A stretch of 64,000 nt of DNA from Rhodobacteraceae bacterium HLUCCA08. GTDB taxonomy: Bacteria; Pseudomonadota; Alphaproteobacteria; Rhodobacterales; Rhodobacteraceae. The DNA is taken from assembly GCA_001314655.1 (NCBI GenBank), contig LJSF01000006.1:105054-169053 (forward strand), in the 5' to 3' direction. Below, piece after piece: positions 16,638-24,952 of the stretch. Numbering within the stretch: position 1 is the first letter of the stretch; each line of letters begins with the position of its first letter. Below the pieces are notes generated by a model. That model was not told where the DNA came from. It did not search any database and worked only from the letters and a program-made list of their open reading frames with translations. The translations under genes were made by a program, and so were the position numbers.

Positions 16638-17054
16638 TCAGCGGTCTTTCCCGATGTCCGACAGGTTCAGCGTGGTCGATTGCGTGCCCGGCCCGAAGGC
16701 GCCGGCATGGATGTCATGGATCCCGTCGGCGGCGCCATCAAAGGCCTGGCCGGCAATGGGGCCAGCCGCGGACCCGGCGTTGAAATGGCGCGGCAGGGGG
16801 CCGGCCCGGGGGCGGATCCGGTCCTCCGGCGCAGCGGTGAAAGGGCTGGTGCCGCCCGCGCCCCGCCGGGCCGGCCGGATCGGCCCGCCGGCTGACACCG
16901 TGACGCTGTGCGGATCGGGCGGGAAACCCGCGCCCGGATCCGCGTCGCCGAAGGTGCCCGCCGGTTTGGCGCTCCGGGCCGATACGGCCGCCGGGACGAT
17001 GCCCGTCACGGCGGCCGGACGGGCGCGAACACCGGCCGCTATCGCTTTGCACAT
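16638..17054 (-). CDS. Hypothetical Gly/Pro/Ala-rich protein
   Basis: 138 residues from the ATG at 17054 (MCKAIAAGV); an in-frame start at 17108 is also open. Not recognised. The frame has the strong third-position G/C bias of real genes here, including the C-terminal HAGAFGPGTQSTTLNLSDIG, which is why I prefer it to the overlapping plus-strand frame. Low complexity, no signal peptide, no known motif. It could still be a chance open frame in GC-rich DNA. Confidence 0.4.
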   Translation of the reverse strand: MCKAIAAGVRARPAAVTGIVPAAVSARSAKPAGTFGDADPGAGFPPDPHSVTVSAGGPIRPARRGAGGTSPFTAAPEDRIRPRAGPLPRHFNAGSAAGPIAGQAFDGAADGIHDIHAGAFGPGTQSTTLNLSDIGKDR

Positions 17055-17195
17055 CGGCACGAATGACCCTTTCGTTGACGTTTTCCGCCCGGTCATTCGC
17101 GGCGCCACCCGACGTCAAGCGCCCCCGGCCGACCGCAGCCTGGCCGCGAACAGGGGGAAACGGCGGCGGTGATGTGAAAAAGTCGAAAAAGGCAC

Positions 17196-17222
17196 TTGCG
17201 GCGGATCGCGCGACTTTATAAA
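17196..17222 (+). promoter_or_regulatory. Candidate promoter of tRNA-Gly
   Basis: TTGCGG (17196-17201) and TATAAA (17217-17222) with a 15-bp spacer, 21 bases before the tRNA. It lies in an A/T-rich patch unusual for this region. The spacer is shorter than ideal. Confidence 0.45.
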
Positions 17223-17243
17223 TCACCCCTCACGAATGACAGA

Positions 17244-17318
17244 GCGGGTGTAGCTCAGGGGTAGAGCATTACCTTGCCAAGGTAAGGGTCGTGAGTTCGA
17301 ATCTCATCACCCGCTCCA
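17244..17318 (+). tRNA. tRNA-Gly (GCC)
   Basis: 75 nt including an encoded CCA. The acceptor stem GCGGGTG pairs with CACCCGC, discriminator T. The anticodon arm is TACCT-TGCCAAG with anticodon GCC, and the T-arm is GTGAG-TTCGAAT-CTCAT (one G-T pair). Reads glycine codons GGC/GGT, the commonest glycine codons in this genome. Confidence 0.97.
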
Positions 17319-17399
17319 TTCGTGCCTTTCCGAACCGATGATGACGACCGGCCGCTTGCGCCCCTTGCGCGCGCGTCGTGCCGGCGCCAATGTCGCGCC

Positions 17400-18710
17400 A
17401 TGCGCCTTGCCCTGCCCTTGCTGCTGTTGGCCAGCCCGGTCGCGGCGGATATCCCCCGGCCCGATCCGGTGACCGATGCCGATTACGCCCCGGTCCGGAT
17501 CGACGAGGCCGAACTGGGCCGGCTGCTGTTCTACGACCCGATCCTGTCGGGCAATCGCGAGGTCGCCTGCGCGTCCTGTCACCACCCGGAGTTCGGCACC
17601 GGCGACGGGCTGTCACTGGGCCTGGGCGATGGCGGCACCGGGCTGGGACCGGCGCGAGAGATGTCGGCCGACAATCCGCCCGAACAGCGCATTCCCCGCA
17701 ACGCGCCGGCGCTGTTCAACCTGGGCGCGCTGGAGTTCAGCCACCTGTTCCATGACGGCCGGGTCGAGGTCGACGCGGGCCGCACCGGCGGCTACCGCAC
17801 GCCGATGGGGCCCGAAATGGAGGCAGGCTTTGCCTCGGCCCTGTCGGCGCAGACCATGTTCCCGGTCCTGTCGGCCGATGAGATGGCGGGCCATTACGGC
17901 GAAAACGACGTCTCGCGCGCGGTGCGGACCGGGATCATCACCGGGCCCGGCGGCGCCTGGGATATCCTGGCGCGGCGCGTGGCCGAGGTGCCGGATTACG
18001 CGGCCCGGTTCGAGGCGGTCTATGGCCTGGCCCCGGACGAGATCCGGTTCACCCATGTTTCGGACGCGATCGCGGTGTTCATGGAGTTCGAGTGGCGGTC
18101 GGACGAGGCGCCCTTTGATGCCTGGCTGCGGGGCGAGGCGCCGCTGCCGCCGCAGGCACAGGCCGGGGCCGCGCTGTTCTATGGCGCGGCGGGCTGTGCC
18201 GCCTGCCATTCGGGTCCGTTCCTGACCGATCACGGTTTCCACGCCATGGGCGACGTGCAGCTGGGCCCCGGCAAGGCCGAGCGGTTCGAGACCCATGCCC
18301 GCGACGAGGGCCGCTTTCGCGTGACCGGCGATCCGGAGGATCTGTTCGCCTTTCGCACGCCGTCCTTGCGCAATGTCGCGGCGACCGCGCCCTATGGCCA
18401 TGCCGGCGCATTCCGCGATCTGGCGGCCTATCTGCGCCACCATGCCGATCCGGTCGCCGGACTGGCGCAATACGACCGCGCCCAGGCGGTGCTGCCCCCG
18501 GGCGCGTTCGACGACTGGCGGATCATGGACGACCCGGCCGAGGTCGCGGCGATCGCGACGGCGGTCAAGATCGCGCCGGTGGATCTGTCCGATGCCGATA
18601 TCGCGGCGCTGGTGGCGTTTCTCGACACCCTGAGCGACCCGGTCGCGCTCGAGGGCCGGCTGGGCGTGCCCGAAACGGTGCCCAGCGGGCTGCCGGTGCC
18701 GATGCCCTGA
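17400..18710 (+). CDS. Di-haem cytochrome c peroxidase (MauG/CcpA family)
   Basis: 436 residues with a signal peptide (MRLALPLLLLASPVAA) and two c-type haem motifs, CASCH at 57-61 and CAACH at 266-270. This is the periplasmic bacterial di-haem peroxidase fold that reduces H2O2 with electrons from cytochrome c. Met/His ligand environments such as FRTPSLRNVAATAPYGHAG fit the family. The start at 17400 was chosen because it begins the signal peptide. MauG-like modification of a partner protein is an alternative role. It converges on a CRTAC1-type gene, with an 83-bp palindromic gap. Confidence 0.9.
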   Translation: MRLALPLLLLASPVAADIPRPDPVTDADYAPVRIDEAELGRLLFYDPILSGNREVACASCHHPEFGTGDGLSLGLGDGGTGLGPAREMSADNPPEQRIPRNAPALFNLGALEFSHLFHDGRVEVDAGRTGGYRTPMGPEMEAGFASALSAQTMFPVLSADEMAGHYGENDVSRAVRTGIITGPGGAWDILARRVAEVPDYAARFEAVYGLAPDEIRFTHVSDAIAVFMEFEWRSDEAPFDAWLRGEAPLPPQAQAGAALFYGAAGCAACHSGPFLTDHGFHAMGDVQLGPGKAERFETHARDEGRFRVTGDPEDLFAFRTPSLRNVAATAPYGHAGAFRDLAAYLRHHADPVAGLAQYDRAQAVLPPGAFDDWRIMDDPAEVAAIATAVKIAPVDLSDADIAALVAFLDTLSDPVALEGRLGVPETVPSGLPVPMP

Positions 18711-18733
18711 ACGGGCGGGGCCGGGCGCGGCGC

Positions 18734-18788
18734 GCCCCGGGCCTGACCCGGGGCCTCCACCGGTGAGGTCCCGGGTCAAGCCCGGGAC
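18734..18788. repeat. Double-hairpin palindromic repeat, intergenic copy
   Basis: Two perfect 8-bp hairpins: GCCCCGGG/CCCGGGGC (18734-18754, loop CCTGA) and GTCCCGGG/CCCGGGAC (18768-18788, loop TCAAG). They are joined by CTC...GAG that itself contains CACCGGTG. It lies between two convergent genes. The same architecture occurs inside bchB at 56076-56135. The sequence resembles dispersed palindromes common in alphaproteobacterial genomes. Confidence 0.75.
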
Positions 18789-18793
18789 GGGGC

Positions 18794-20278
18794 TCAGCGG
18801 ATCAGCCGGTGCACTGCGCCCGCGGCCAGATCGTGGCGGGTCTCGGACCCGTCGGGCCAGGTCACCGTGACCCGTGCCACGTCCGCGTCGCCCAGCCCGA
18901 AATGCAGCGGCACCGCCTGCCCGCCCGCATGGCCGCCGCCGATGGTCAGCTGCTGGCTTTGGCGGCCCCGGCCAGTGTCGAGCGTCACCACGGCACCGAT
19001 CGCAAAGGCGTTCGGCCCGGGCTGGCGCAGGTCGATCCCGATCCACTGGCCGGTGCCCGGCGTCACGTTGCGATACAGCTCCAGCGGCGCACGGCGATTG
19101 ACCACCACCAGGTCGAGCCGCCCGTCCCCGTCCAGGTCCACCAAAGCCGCCCCGCGCGACCGGTCGACCGTCGCCACGCCGGCCGCCGCGGCGGCTTCGG
19201 CAAAGCGGCCGTCGGGCTGCTGCATCAGCAGGTTGTTGGGGTCCTCCATCGCCATGCCCGGCATCTGGTCGACATTGCCCTTGGCGATGAACAGATCGGC
19301 CCGCCCGTCATTGTCGACATCGCCGAATTGCGCGTGCCAGCCGGTCGAGGGGCGCCCGTCGCCGCCCGAATGGGGCCGGGTGGCATAGGTGCCGATTTCG
19401 TAGGGCGCCGGTGCATAGGTGCCGTCGGGCCGGGCGATCTGCAGCAGCTGGTCGCCCATCGAGGTCAGCATCACCTCGTCGCGGCCGTCCCCGGTCAGGT
19501 CGCGGCTGGCGATCCCCATCCCCCAGAGCGCGGGACCGTCCCAGCCATCGGCGGCGTCCAGAAACCGCTGCTCGGCGATGTCCCACATCTGTTCGGCGCC
19601 GCCGCGCACGTAATAATGCCGATCATTGGACAGCCGCAGGGTGGGCCGGTCCCGTGCATCGCGGGCCGCCAGCATCGACAGCGGGCAGAAGCCGGGCACC
19701 AGCGGCTGCGCGGCCCAGCCCGGGCCCTCGGGCCGCAACACCTGGTTGTCGTCGCAGGTGCCGAAGGGGCCGTCCGGGTCGTCGCGGTCGACGTAATTGC
19801 CGATCGCCAGGGTCGGGCGCTCCGCACCGTCCTCCCACCAGGCGGTGAAGGCGGTGGTCCAGGCCGCGCCCGCAGGCAGGCCCAGCGCCTCGGTCGCGTC
19901 CTCGAAGACGCAGTCGGGCCGGCCGCGCAGGGCGACATTGGCCCCGGCGCGCATCACGAACAGGTCAAGCCGCCCGTCGCCGTCGAGGTCCAGCGGATAG
20001 GCGCCGGTGACACCGGTCAGCGCCGGCAGCGGCGCAGGATCGAAACGCATGTCGCCGCGGTTGCGCAGCAGGATGGCCGGGGCCTCGCCCCCGGCGGCGA
20101 AAATCTCGGGCAAGCCGTCATCGTCGCAATCGAAGACCGCGACGCCGCCGCCCACGAAATGCTCCCAGCCGCCGGAATAGACATGCGGCGGCAGGCGGTC
20201 GGACAAGTCCTGGAACACCGGGCCGGCGGCGGCCCCGCCCGCGCCAAGCGCCCAGAGCGCGAAGGCCAGCGCCCTCAT
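18794..20278 (-). CDS. CRTAC1/ASPIC-UnbV family FG-GAP beta-propeller protein
   Basis: 494 residues with a signal peptide (MRALAFALWALGAGGAAAG), FG-GAP/VCBS repeats rich in calcium-binding DxDxDG (DLDGDGRLDLF, DVDNDGRADLF, DLDGDGRLDLV) and a C-terminal ASPIC/UnbV domain (VTVTWPDGSETRHDL). Such proteins are exported and probably bind ligands or partners through the propeller; no reaction is established. Its ATG overlaps the stop of the upstream ROK regulator gene (ATGA), so the two are translationally coupled. It converges on the di-haem peroxidase gene. Confidence 0.88.
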   Translation of the reverse strand: MRALAFALWALGAGGAAAGPVFQDLSDRLPPHVYSGGWEHFVGGGVAVFDCDDDGLPEIFAAGGEAPAILLRNRGDMRFDPAPLPALTGVTGAYPLDLDGDGRLDLFVMRAGANVALRGRPDCVFEDATEALGLPAGAAWTTAFTAWWEDGAERPTLAIGNYVDRDDPDGPFGTCDDNQVLRPEGPGWAAQPLVPGFCPLSMLAARDARDRPTLRLSNDRHYYVRGGAEQMWDIAEQRFLDAADGWDGPALWGMGIASRDLTGDGRDEVMLTSMGDQLLQIARPDGTYAPAPYEIGTYATRPHSGGDGRPSTGWHAQFGDVDNDGRADLFIAKGNVDQMPGMAMEDPNNLLMQQPDGRFAEAAAAAGVATVDRSRGAALVDLDGDGRLDLVVVNRRAPLELYRNVTPGTGQWIGIDLRQPGPNAFAIGAVVTLDTGRGRQSQQLTIGGGHAGGQAVPLHFGLGDADVARVTVTWPDGSETRHDLAAGAVHRLIR

Positions 20279-21576
20279 GCCGCCCAGTCGCCGAACAGCT
20301 GGTCGGTCAGGGCCGACAGCGCCAGGGCGGCGGCGCCCCGGGCCCAGACCGGGCTGCCCCAGGCGTGGATCTCGACCCGGGTCGGCGCGCTTTCGCCGGA
20401 CAGGGTCTGGGACTGCATCTCGGCCAGCAGGTCGGTGGTGTAAAGGTAGTCGTAGTCCAGCCGCTCGCCGGACAGGATCACCAGGTTCGGATCGAACAGC
20501 TGGATCACGTTGGCCAGCCCGATCGCGAGATACCGCCCGGCGCGGCGAAAGATCGTGCGGGCGGGGCCATGCCCGGCGCGGGCCTGTTCGGCCAGCGTCG
20601 ACAGCAGCGCCCGGGCCGACAGCGCCGCATCGGGCGGCCGGCCCAGCGCGGTGGCGGCCTCGCGCGCCAGGGCGTAGTCGGCCAGGTAGGCCTCCAGGCA
20701 GCCGCGCTGTCCGCAGCGGCACAGCGCCCCGTCCAGCTGCACCTTTGTATGGCCCAGCTCCATCCCCTGCCCCTTGCCGCCGCGGAACAGCCGCGAATTC
20801 AGCACCAGGCCCATGCCGACACCCTGTTCGATCGTGATCACGGCGAAATCGGGAATATCGCGCCCGACGCCGAACCACAATTCGGCCAGGGTATAGGTGT
20901 TGGCATCGTTGTCGATCTGGACCGGGGTCTGCAACCGGTCGGCCAGGGCATCGCGCAGCGGCGCGTCGCGGCTGTCGATCAGCGGCGACCAGCGCACGAT
21001 GCCGGCGTCGAAATCGACGATGCCGGGCAGGCCGACGCCGTAGCCGCAGACCTGGTCGGCCCCCAGTCCCGAGGCGTCGAGCAGGGCCCGGGCCAGCGCC
21101 GCGGCCTCGTCGGCCAGCGCCGCGACCGATTGGCGGCGATCGGCGCTGGGCAATTCGGCCTCGGCCCGGATATTGCCGGCCAGGTCGCAGAGCACGCCGA
21201 TATGGTGTTCTTCGGCCAGTTTCATGCCGATCACGTAGCGCGCCGCCCCCACCACCTCGAGCGCGACGGGCGGACGGCCGCGGCCCTGTTCGCGGGGCCG
21301 TTCCTCGACCTCGCGCAGCAGGCCGGCGGCGATCAGTTCGGCGGTCAGCTGAGTGACCGATCCGGGGCTGACCTCGAGCGCGCGGGTGATGTCGGCCCGG
21401 GCGATATGGCCGGCGGCGCGGACGCATTCGAAGACCTGTTGGCGCAGCGGGCGTCGGTCGCTGATCGCGGGCGCGGCCAGCGGGCCGCATCCGGGGCGGT
21501 CTTCGGGCGCGGGGCGGCCCGGGGTCTGCAGATCGAAGGTCATTATGTTTTCTGCCTGAACTTTATTGCGCGCCAT
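20275..21576 (-). CDS. xylR: ROK-family transcriptional repressor, probably XylR
   Basis: 433 residues. The N-terminal winged HTH (LRQQVFECVRAAGHIARADI, then LEVSPGSVTQLTAELI) is followed by a ROK sugar-kinase-like domain. That domain has GVGLPGIVDFDAG, DNDANTYTLAE and the zinc motif CRCGQRGCLE. Divergent from xylFHGBA with a palindrome in between, the standard arrangement for the ROK XylR, which is released from DNA by xylose. An alternative ATG at 21543 (MTFDLQ) would trim 11 residues. Coupled to the CRTAC1 gene by a 4-base overlap. Confidence 0.88.
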   Translation of the reverse strand: MARNKVQAENIMTFDLQTPGRPAPEDRPGCGPLAAPAISDRRPLRQQVFECVRAAGHIARADITRALEVSPGSVTQLTAELIAAGLLREVEERPREQGRGRPPVALEVVGAARYVIGMKLAEEHHIGVLCDLAGNIRAEAELPSADRRQSVAALADEAAALARALLDASGLGADQVCGYGVGLPGIVDFDAGIVRWSPLIDSRDAPLRDALADRLQTPVQIDNDANTYTLAELWFGVGRDIPDFAVITIEQGVGMGLVLNSRLFRGGKGQGMELGHTKVQLDGALCRCGQRGCLEAYLADYALAREAATALGRPPDAALSARALLSTLAEQARAGHGPARTIFRRAGRYLAIGLANVIQLFDPNLVILSGERLDYDYLYTTDLLAEMQSQTLSGESAPTRVEIHAWGSPVWARGAAALALSALTDQLFGDWAA

Positions 21577-21640
21577 CCGGGCGCCAAACCCGGGATCGCA
21601 CTCTCCTCCACCCGAAAACCTGGCCCGATCCTGCCCTGCC

Positions 21641-21659
21641 TGTCAATTTTATTTTGACA
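21641..21659. promoter_or_regulatory. Candidate XylR operator overlapping -35 of xylF
   Basis: TGTCAA-N7-TTGACA, a perfect 6-bp inverted repeat whose right arm is also a perfect -35 box. A weak -10 (CATTCT, 21676-21681) lies 16 bases on. It lies 65 bases from the xylR start at 21576 and 98 from the xylF start. Binding here would block xylF transcription. The half-sites also resemble PpsR half-sites but do not fit TGT-N12-ACA. Confidence 0.55.
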
Positions 21660-21756
21660 CGTGAAAATATCATGGCATTCTGCCAGATGCAGGGTCAAAC
21701 GACTCGCCGGCCCCGGCCCCTTGCGCCCGGGGACGCATGACTACGGGAGGAACTAC

Positions 21757-22782
21757 ATGCGTAACGCAATCATCGCCGCCGCCGTCATGGCGGCCGGTTT
21801 CAGCACATCTGCCCTTGCCCAGGACCTGACGGTCGGTGTCAGCTGGTCGAACTTCCAGGAAGAACGCTGGAAGACCGACGAGGCCGCCATCGTCGCCGCC
21901 CTCGAGGCCGCCGGCGCCACCTATATCAGCGCCGATGCGCAATCGTCCTCGGCCAAGCAGCTGTCGGACGTGGAAAGCCTGATCGCCCAGGGCGTGGATG
22001 CGCTGATCATCCTGGCCCAGGACAGCCAGGCCATCACCCCCGCCGTCGATGCCGCCGCCGCCGAGGGCATTCCGGTGGTCGGCTATGACCGCCTGATCGA
22101 CGATCCGCGCGCCTTCTACCTGACCTTCGACAATGTCGAGGTCGGCCGGATGCAGGCCCGTGCCGTTCTCGAGGCCGCGCCGGAAGGCAATTACGTGATG
22201 ATCAAGGGCTCGCCCACCGATCCCAACGCCGACTTCCTGCGCGGCGGCCAGCAGGAGGTTCTGCAGGACGCGATCGACAGCGGCGCCATCACCATCGTCG
22301 GCGAGGCCTATACCGACGGCTGGCTGCCGGCCAACGCCCAGCGCAACATGGAACAGATCCTGACCGCGCAGGACAATGCCGTGGACGCCGTCGTGGCCTC
22401 CAACGACGGCACCGCCGGCGGCGTGGTCGCGGCGCTGACCGCCCAGGGCATGGACGGCATCCCGGTCTCGGGCCAGGACGGCGACCATGCGGCGCTGAAC
22501 CGCGTCGCCCAGGGCACCCAGACCGTCAGCGTCTGGAAGGATGCCCGTGATCTGGGCCGTGCGGCGGGTGAAATCGCCGTGGCCCTGGCCGGCGGCACGG
22601 CCATGGCCGATGTGGCCGATGCGCAGATGTGGACCTCGCCCTCGGGGACCGAACTGACGGCCGTGTTCCTGGCCCCGGTGCCTGTCACTGCCGACAATCT
22701 GGACCTGGTGGTCGATGCCGGCTGGATCAGCCAGGAGGCCCTGTGCCAGGGCGTCACCGGCGGCCCCTCGCCCTGTAACTGA
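21757..22782 (+). CDS. xylF: D-xylose ABC transporter substrate-binding protein
   Basis: 341 residues, periplasmic. The signal peptide MRNAIIAAAVMAAGFSTSALA is cut before QDLTVGVSW. The body is a type I periplasmic binding protein of the ribose/xylose class (GVDALIILAQDSQAITPAV, VVASNDGTAGGVVAAL, GIPVSGQDGD). Captures xylose for the XylH/XylG importer. A GGGAGG ribosome site lies 6 bases before the ATG. First gene of the xyl operon; a strong hairpin follows it. Confidence 0.95.
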   Translation: MRNAIIAAAVMAAGFSTSALAQDLTVGVSWSNFQEERWKTDEAAIVAALEAAGATYISADAQSSSAKQLSDVESLIAQGVDALIILAQDSQAITPAVDAAAAEGIPVVGYDRLIDDPRAFYLTFDNVEVGRMQARAVLEAAPEGNYVMIKGSPTDPNADFLRGGQQEVLQDAIDSGAITIVGEAYTDGWLPANAQRNMEQILTAQDNAVDAVVASNDGTAGGVVAALTAQGMDGIPVSGQDGDHAALNRVAQGTQTVSVWKDARDLGRAAGEIAVALAGGTAMADVADAQMWTSPSGTELTAVFLAPVPVTADNLDLVVDAGWISQEALCQGVTGGPSPCN

Positions 22783-22795
22783 GCCTGACAGAGAC

Positions 22796-22828
22796 GGCCC
22801 GGCCGCGCCGCATCCGCGTGGCCGGGCC
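22796..22828 (+). other. Intercistronic hairpin after xylF
   Basis: A 9-bp perfect stem GGCCCGGCC (22796-22804) / GGCCGGGCC (22820-22828), no T-run. Such hairpins behind binding-protein genes commonly protect the upstream message, allowing more XylF than XylH/XylG. Confidence 0.55.
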
Positions 22829-22892
22829 CCCTGATTTCCCCTGACACATCCGCGGCCCCGATGCGTGGCCCCGGTCTGCGATTGGCGGACAG

Positions 22893-24191
22893 ATGAGCGA
22901 GACAACCGACACCGGGCAATCGCCCGCGACGCGGCGCAGCCTGCTGAAATCCCTTGAAATCGACATGCGCCTGCTGGGCATGATCGGCGCCTTCGTGATC
23001 ATCGCGCTGGTGTTCAACACCCTCACCGGCGGGCGCTTCCTGACCCCGCGCAACGTCTTCAACCTGTCGATCCAGACCGTCAGTGTGGCGATCATGGCCA
23101 CCGGCATGGTCTTCGTCATCGTCACCCGGCATATCGACCTTTCGGTCGGGTCGCTGCTGGCGACCTGTTCGGCGGTCATGGCGATGCTGCAGACCAACTG
23201 GCTGGTCGGCACGATGGGGCTGGAACTGGGCGATCCCGGCCTGGCCTGGCTGGCGATCCTGGGCGGGCTGATCGTGGGCACCGCGGTCGGCGCCTTCAAC
23301 GGCTGGCTGGTGGGCTACCTGACCATCCCCGCCTTCATCGTCACCCTGGGCGGGCTGCTGGTCTGGCGCAATGTCGGCTGGTATCTGACCAACGGCCAGA
23401 CCATCGGCCCGCTGAACGACAGCTTCCAGGTGTTCGGCGGCATTTCCGGCACGCTGGGCGCGACCTGGTCGTGGATCTTCGGCATCGTCGCCTCGCTTGT
23501 CGCGGTGCTGGGCCTGGCCAATGCCCGCCGCACCAAGATCCGCCACCAATTCCCGGTCAAGCCGGTCTGGGCCGAGATCGTCGTGGGCGCCATCATCGCC
23601 GGCGGCATCCTGGGCTTCATCGCCATCCTCAACAGCTACCAGGTGCCCGAACGGATCCTGTCGCGGCAATTCGAGGCCCTGGGCCAGCCGATGCCCGAAG
23701 GCTATCGCCAGGCCTATGGCCTGCCGATCTCGGTGCTGGTGCTGATCGCGGTGGCGGTGGCGATGACCGTGGTCGCCCGCAAGACAAGGCTGGGGCGCTA
23801 CATCTTCGCCACCGGCGGCAACCCGGACGCGGCCGAACTGTCGGGGATCAACACCAGGCTGCTGACGGTCAAGGTCTTTGCCCTGATGGGCTTCCTGTGC
23901 GCCCTGTCGGCGGTCGTGGCCGGCGCCCGGCTGACCTTTCATTCCAACGATATCGGCACGCTGGACGAATTGCGCGTGATCGCCGCGGCGGTGATCGGCG
24001 GCACCGCCCTGTCCGGCGGGATCGGCACGATCTACGGCGCGATCCTGGGCGCGCTGATCATGCAGAGCCTGCAATCGGGCATGGCCATGGTCGGCGTCGA
24101 CGCGCCGTTCCAGAACATCGTCGTCGGCGGGGTTCTGGTGATCGCGGTGCTGGTCGACATCATCTATCGCCGCAAGACGGGAGACACCTGA
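22893..24191 (+). CDS. xylH: D-xylose ABC transporter permease
   Basis: 432 residues, inner membrane, with many hydrophobic helices of the BPD_transp_2 (ribose/xylose) family. Conserved stretches include [36 protein letters not shown] and [21 protein letters not shown] longer central loop (about residues 190-290) is typical of XylH compared with RbsC. Its TGA overlaps the xylG ATG. Confidence 0.95.
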   Translation: MSETTDTGQSPATRRSLLKSLEIDMRLLGMIGAFVIIALVFNTLTGGRFLTPRNVFNLSIQTVSVAIMATGMVFVIVTRHIDLSVGSLLATCSAVMAMLQTNWLVGTMGLELGDPGLAWLAILGGLIVGTAVGAFNGWLVGYLTIPAFIVTLGGLLVWRNVGWYLTNGQTIGPLNDSFQVFGGISGTLGATWSWIFGIVASLVAVLGLANARRTKIRHQFPVKPVWAEIVVGAIIAGGILGFIAILNSYQVPERILSRQFEALGQPMPEGYRQAYGLPISVLVLIAVAVAMTVVARKTRLGRYIFATGGNPDAAELSGINTRLLTVKVFALMGFLCALSAVVAGARLTFHSNDIGTLDELRVIAAAVIGGTALSGGIGTIYGAILGALIMQSLQSGMAMVGVDAPFQNIVVGGVLVIAVLVDIIYRRKTGDT

Positions 24192-24952
24192 TGACCGCAC
24201 CCACACCACCGCTTGTCGAGCTGCGCGACATTTCGATCGCCTTCGGCGGCATCAAGGCCGTCGATCACGTCACCGTCGATCTGTTCCCCGGCGAAGTCGT
24301 GGGCCTTCTGGGCCATAACGGCGCCGGCAAGTCGACCCTGATCAAGTGCCTGTCCGGCGCCTATCGCAAGGATGGCGGCGAGATCCTGATCAATGGCGAA
24401 CCGGTCGAGATCAACAACCCCCGCGACGCGCGGCGCTACAATATCGAGACGATCTACCAGACGCTGGCGCTGGCCGACAACCTGGATGCCGCGGCCAACC
24501 TGTTCCTGGGCCGCGAACTGGTGACGGCGACCGGGATGGTCGACGACGCGCGGATGGAGTCCGAAACCCGCAAGATCATGGGCCGGCTGAACCCGAACTT
24601 CCAGAAGTTCCACGCCCCCGTCTCCGCCCTGTCGGGCGGGCAGCGGCAATCGGTGGCGATCGCCCGGGCGGTCTATTTCAACGCCCGCATCCTGATCATG
24701 GACGAACCCACCGCGGCGCTGGGCCCGCAGGAAACGCAGATGGTCGCCGAACTGATCCACGAGCTGAAGAAAGACGGCCTCGGGATCTTTCTGATCGACC
24801 ATGACGTGCACCAGGTGAAGGAATTGTGCGACCGCGCGGCGGTGATGAAGAACGGCAAGCTGGTGGGCGTGGTCAAGGTCGACGAGGTGACGACCGACGA
24901 CCTGCTGGCGATGATCATCGCCGGCAAGACGCCCGCAGGGATCGCGGCCTGA
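24191..24952 (+). CDS. xylG: Xylose ABC transporter ATP-binding protein, single-domain form
   Basis: 253 residues with one ABC cassette: Walker [10 protein letters not shown], signature [15 protein letters not shown], Walker [13 protein letters not shown] and H-loop LIDHDV. E. coli XylG has two cassettes in tandem (about 500 residues). This is the short form seen in FrcA-like and many alphaproteobacterial pentose importers, which must work as a homodimer. Overlaps xylH (TGATG) and xylB (TGATG), so tightly coupled in the operon. Confidence 0.92.
   Translation: MTAPTPPLVELRDISIAFGGIKAVDHVTVDLFPGEVVGLLGHNGAGKSTLIKCLSGAYRKDGGEILINGEPVEINNPRDARRYNIETIYQTLALADNLDAAANLFLGRELVTATGMVDDARMESETRKIMGRLNPNFQKFHAPVSALSGGQRQSVAIARAVYFNARILIMDEPTAALGPQETQMVAELIHELKKDGLGIFLIDHDVHQVKELCDRAAVMKNGKLVGVVKVDEVTTDDLLAMIIAGKTPAGIAA

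Noticed and set aside
16654..17172. Plus-strand open frame overlapping 16638-17054
   Set aside because: Its composition is that expected for the antisense of a GC-biased frame, and the minus-strand frame has the better third-position bias.
18794..21490. Very long minus-strand frame joining the ROK and CRTAC1 genes
   Set aside because: The long frame is a chance open frame upstream of the CRTAC1 signal peptide. The ROK repressor occupies that DNA in a different frame with clear domain motifs.
21641..21659. PpsR site upstream of xylF
   Set aside because: TGT and ACA half-sites are present but the spacing is 13 bases, not 12. The setting between a ROK repressor and xylF fits a XylR operator better.
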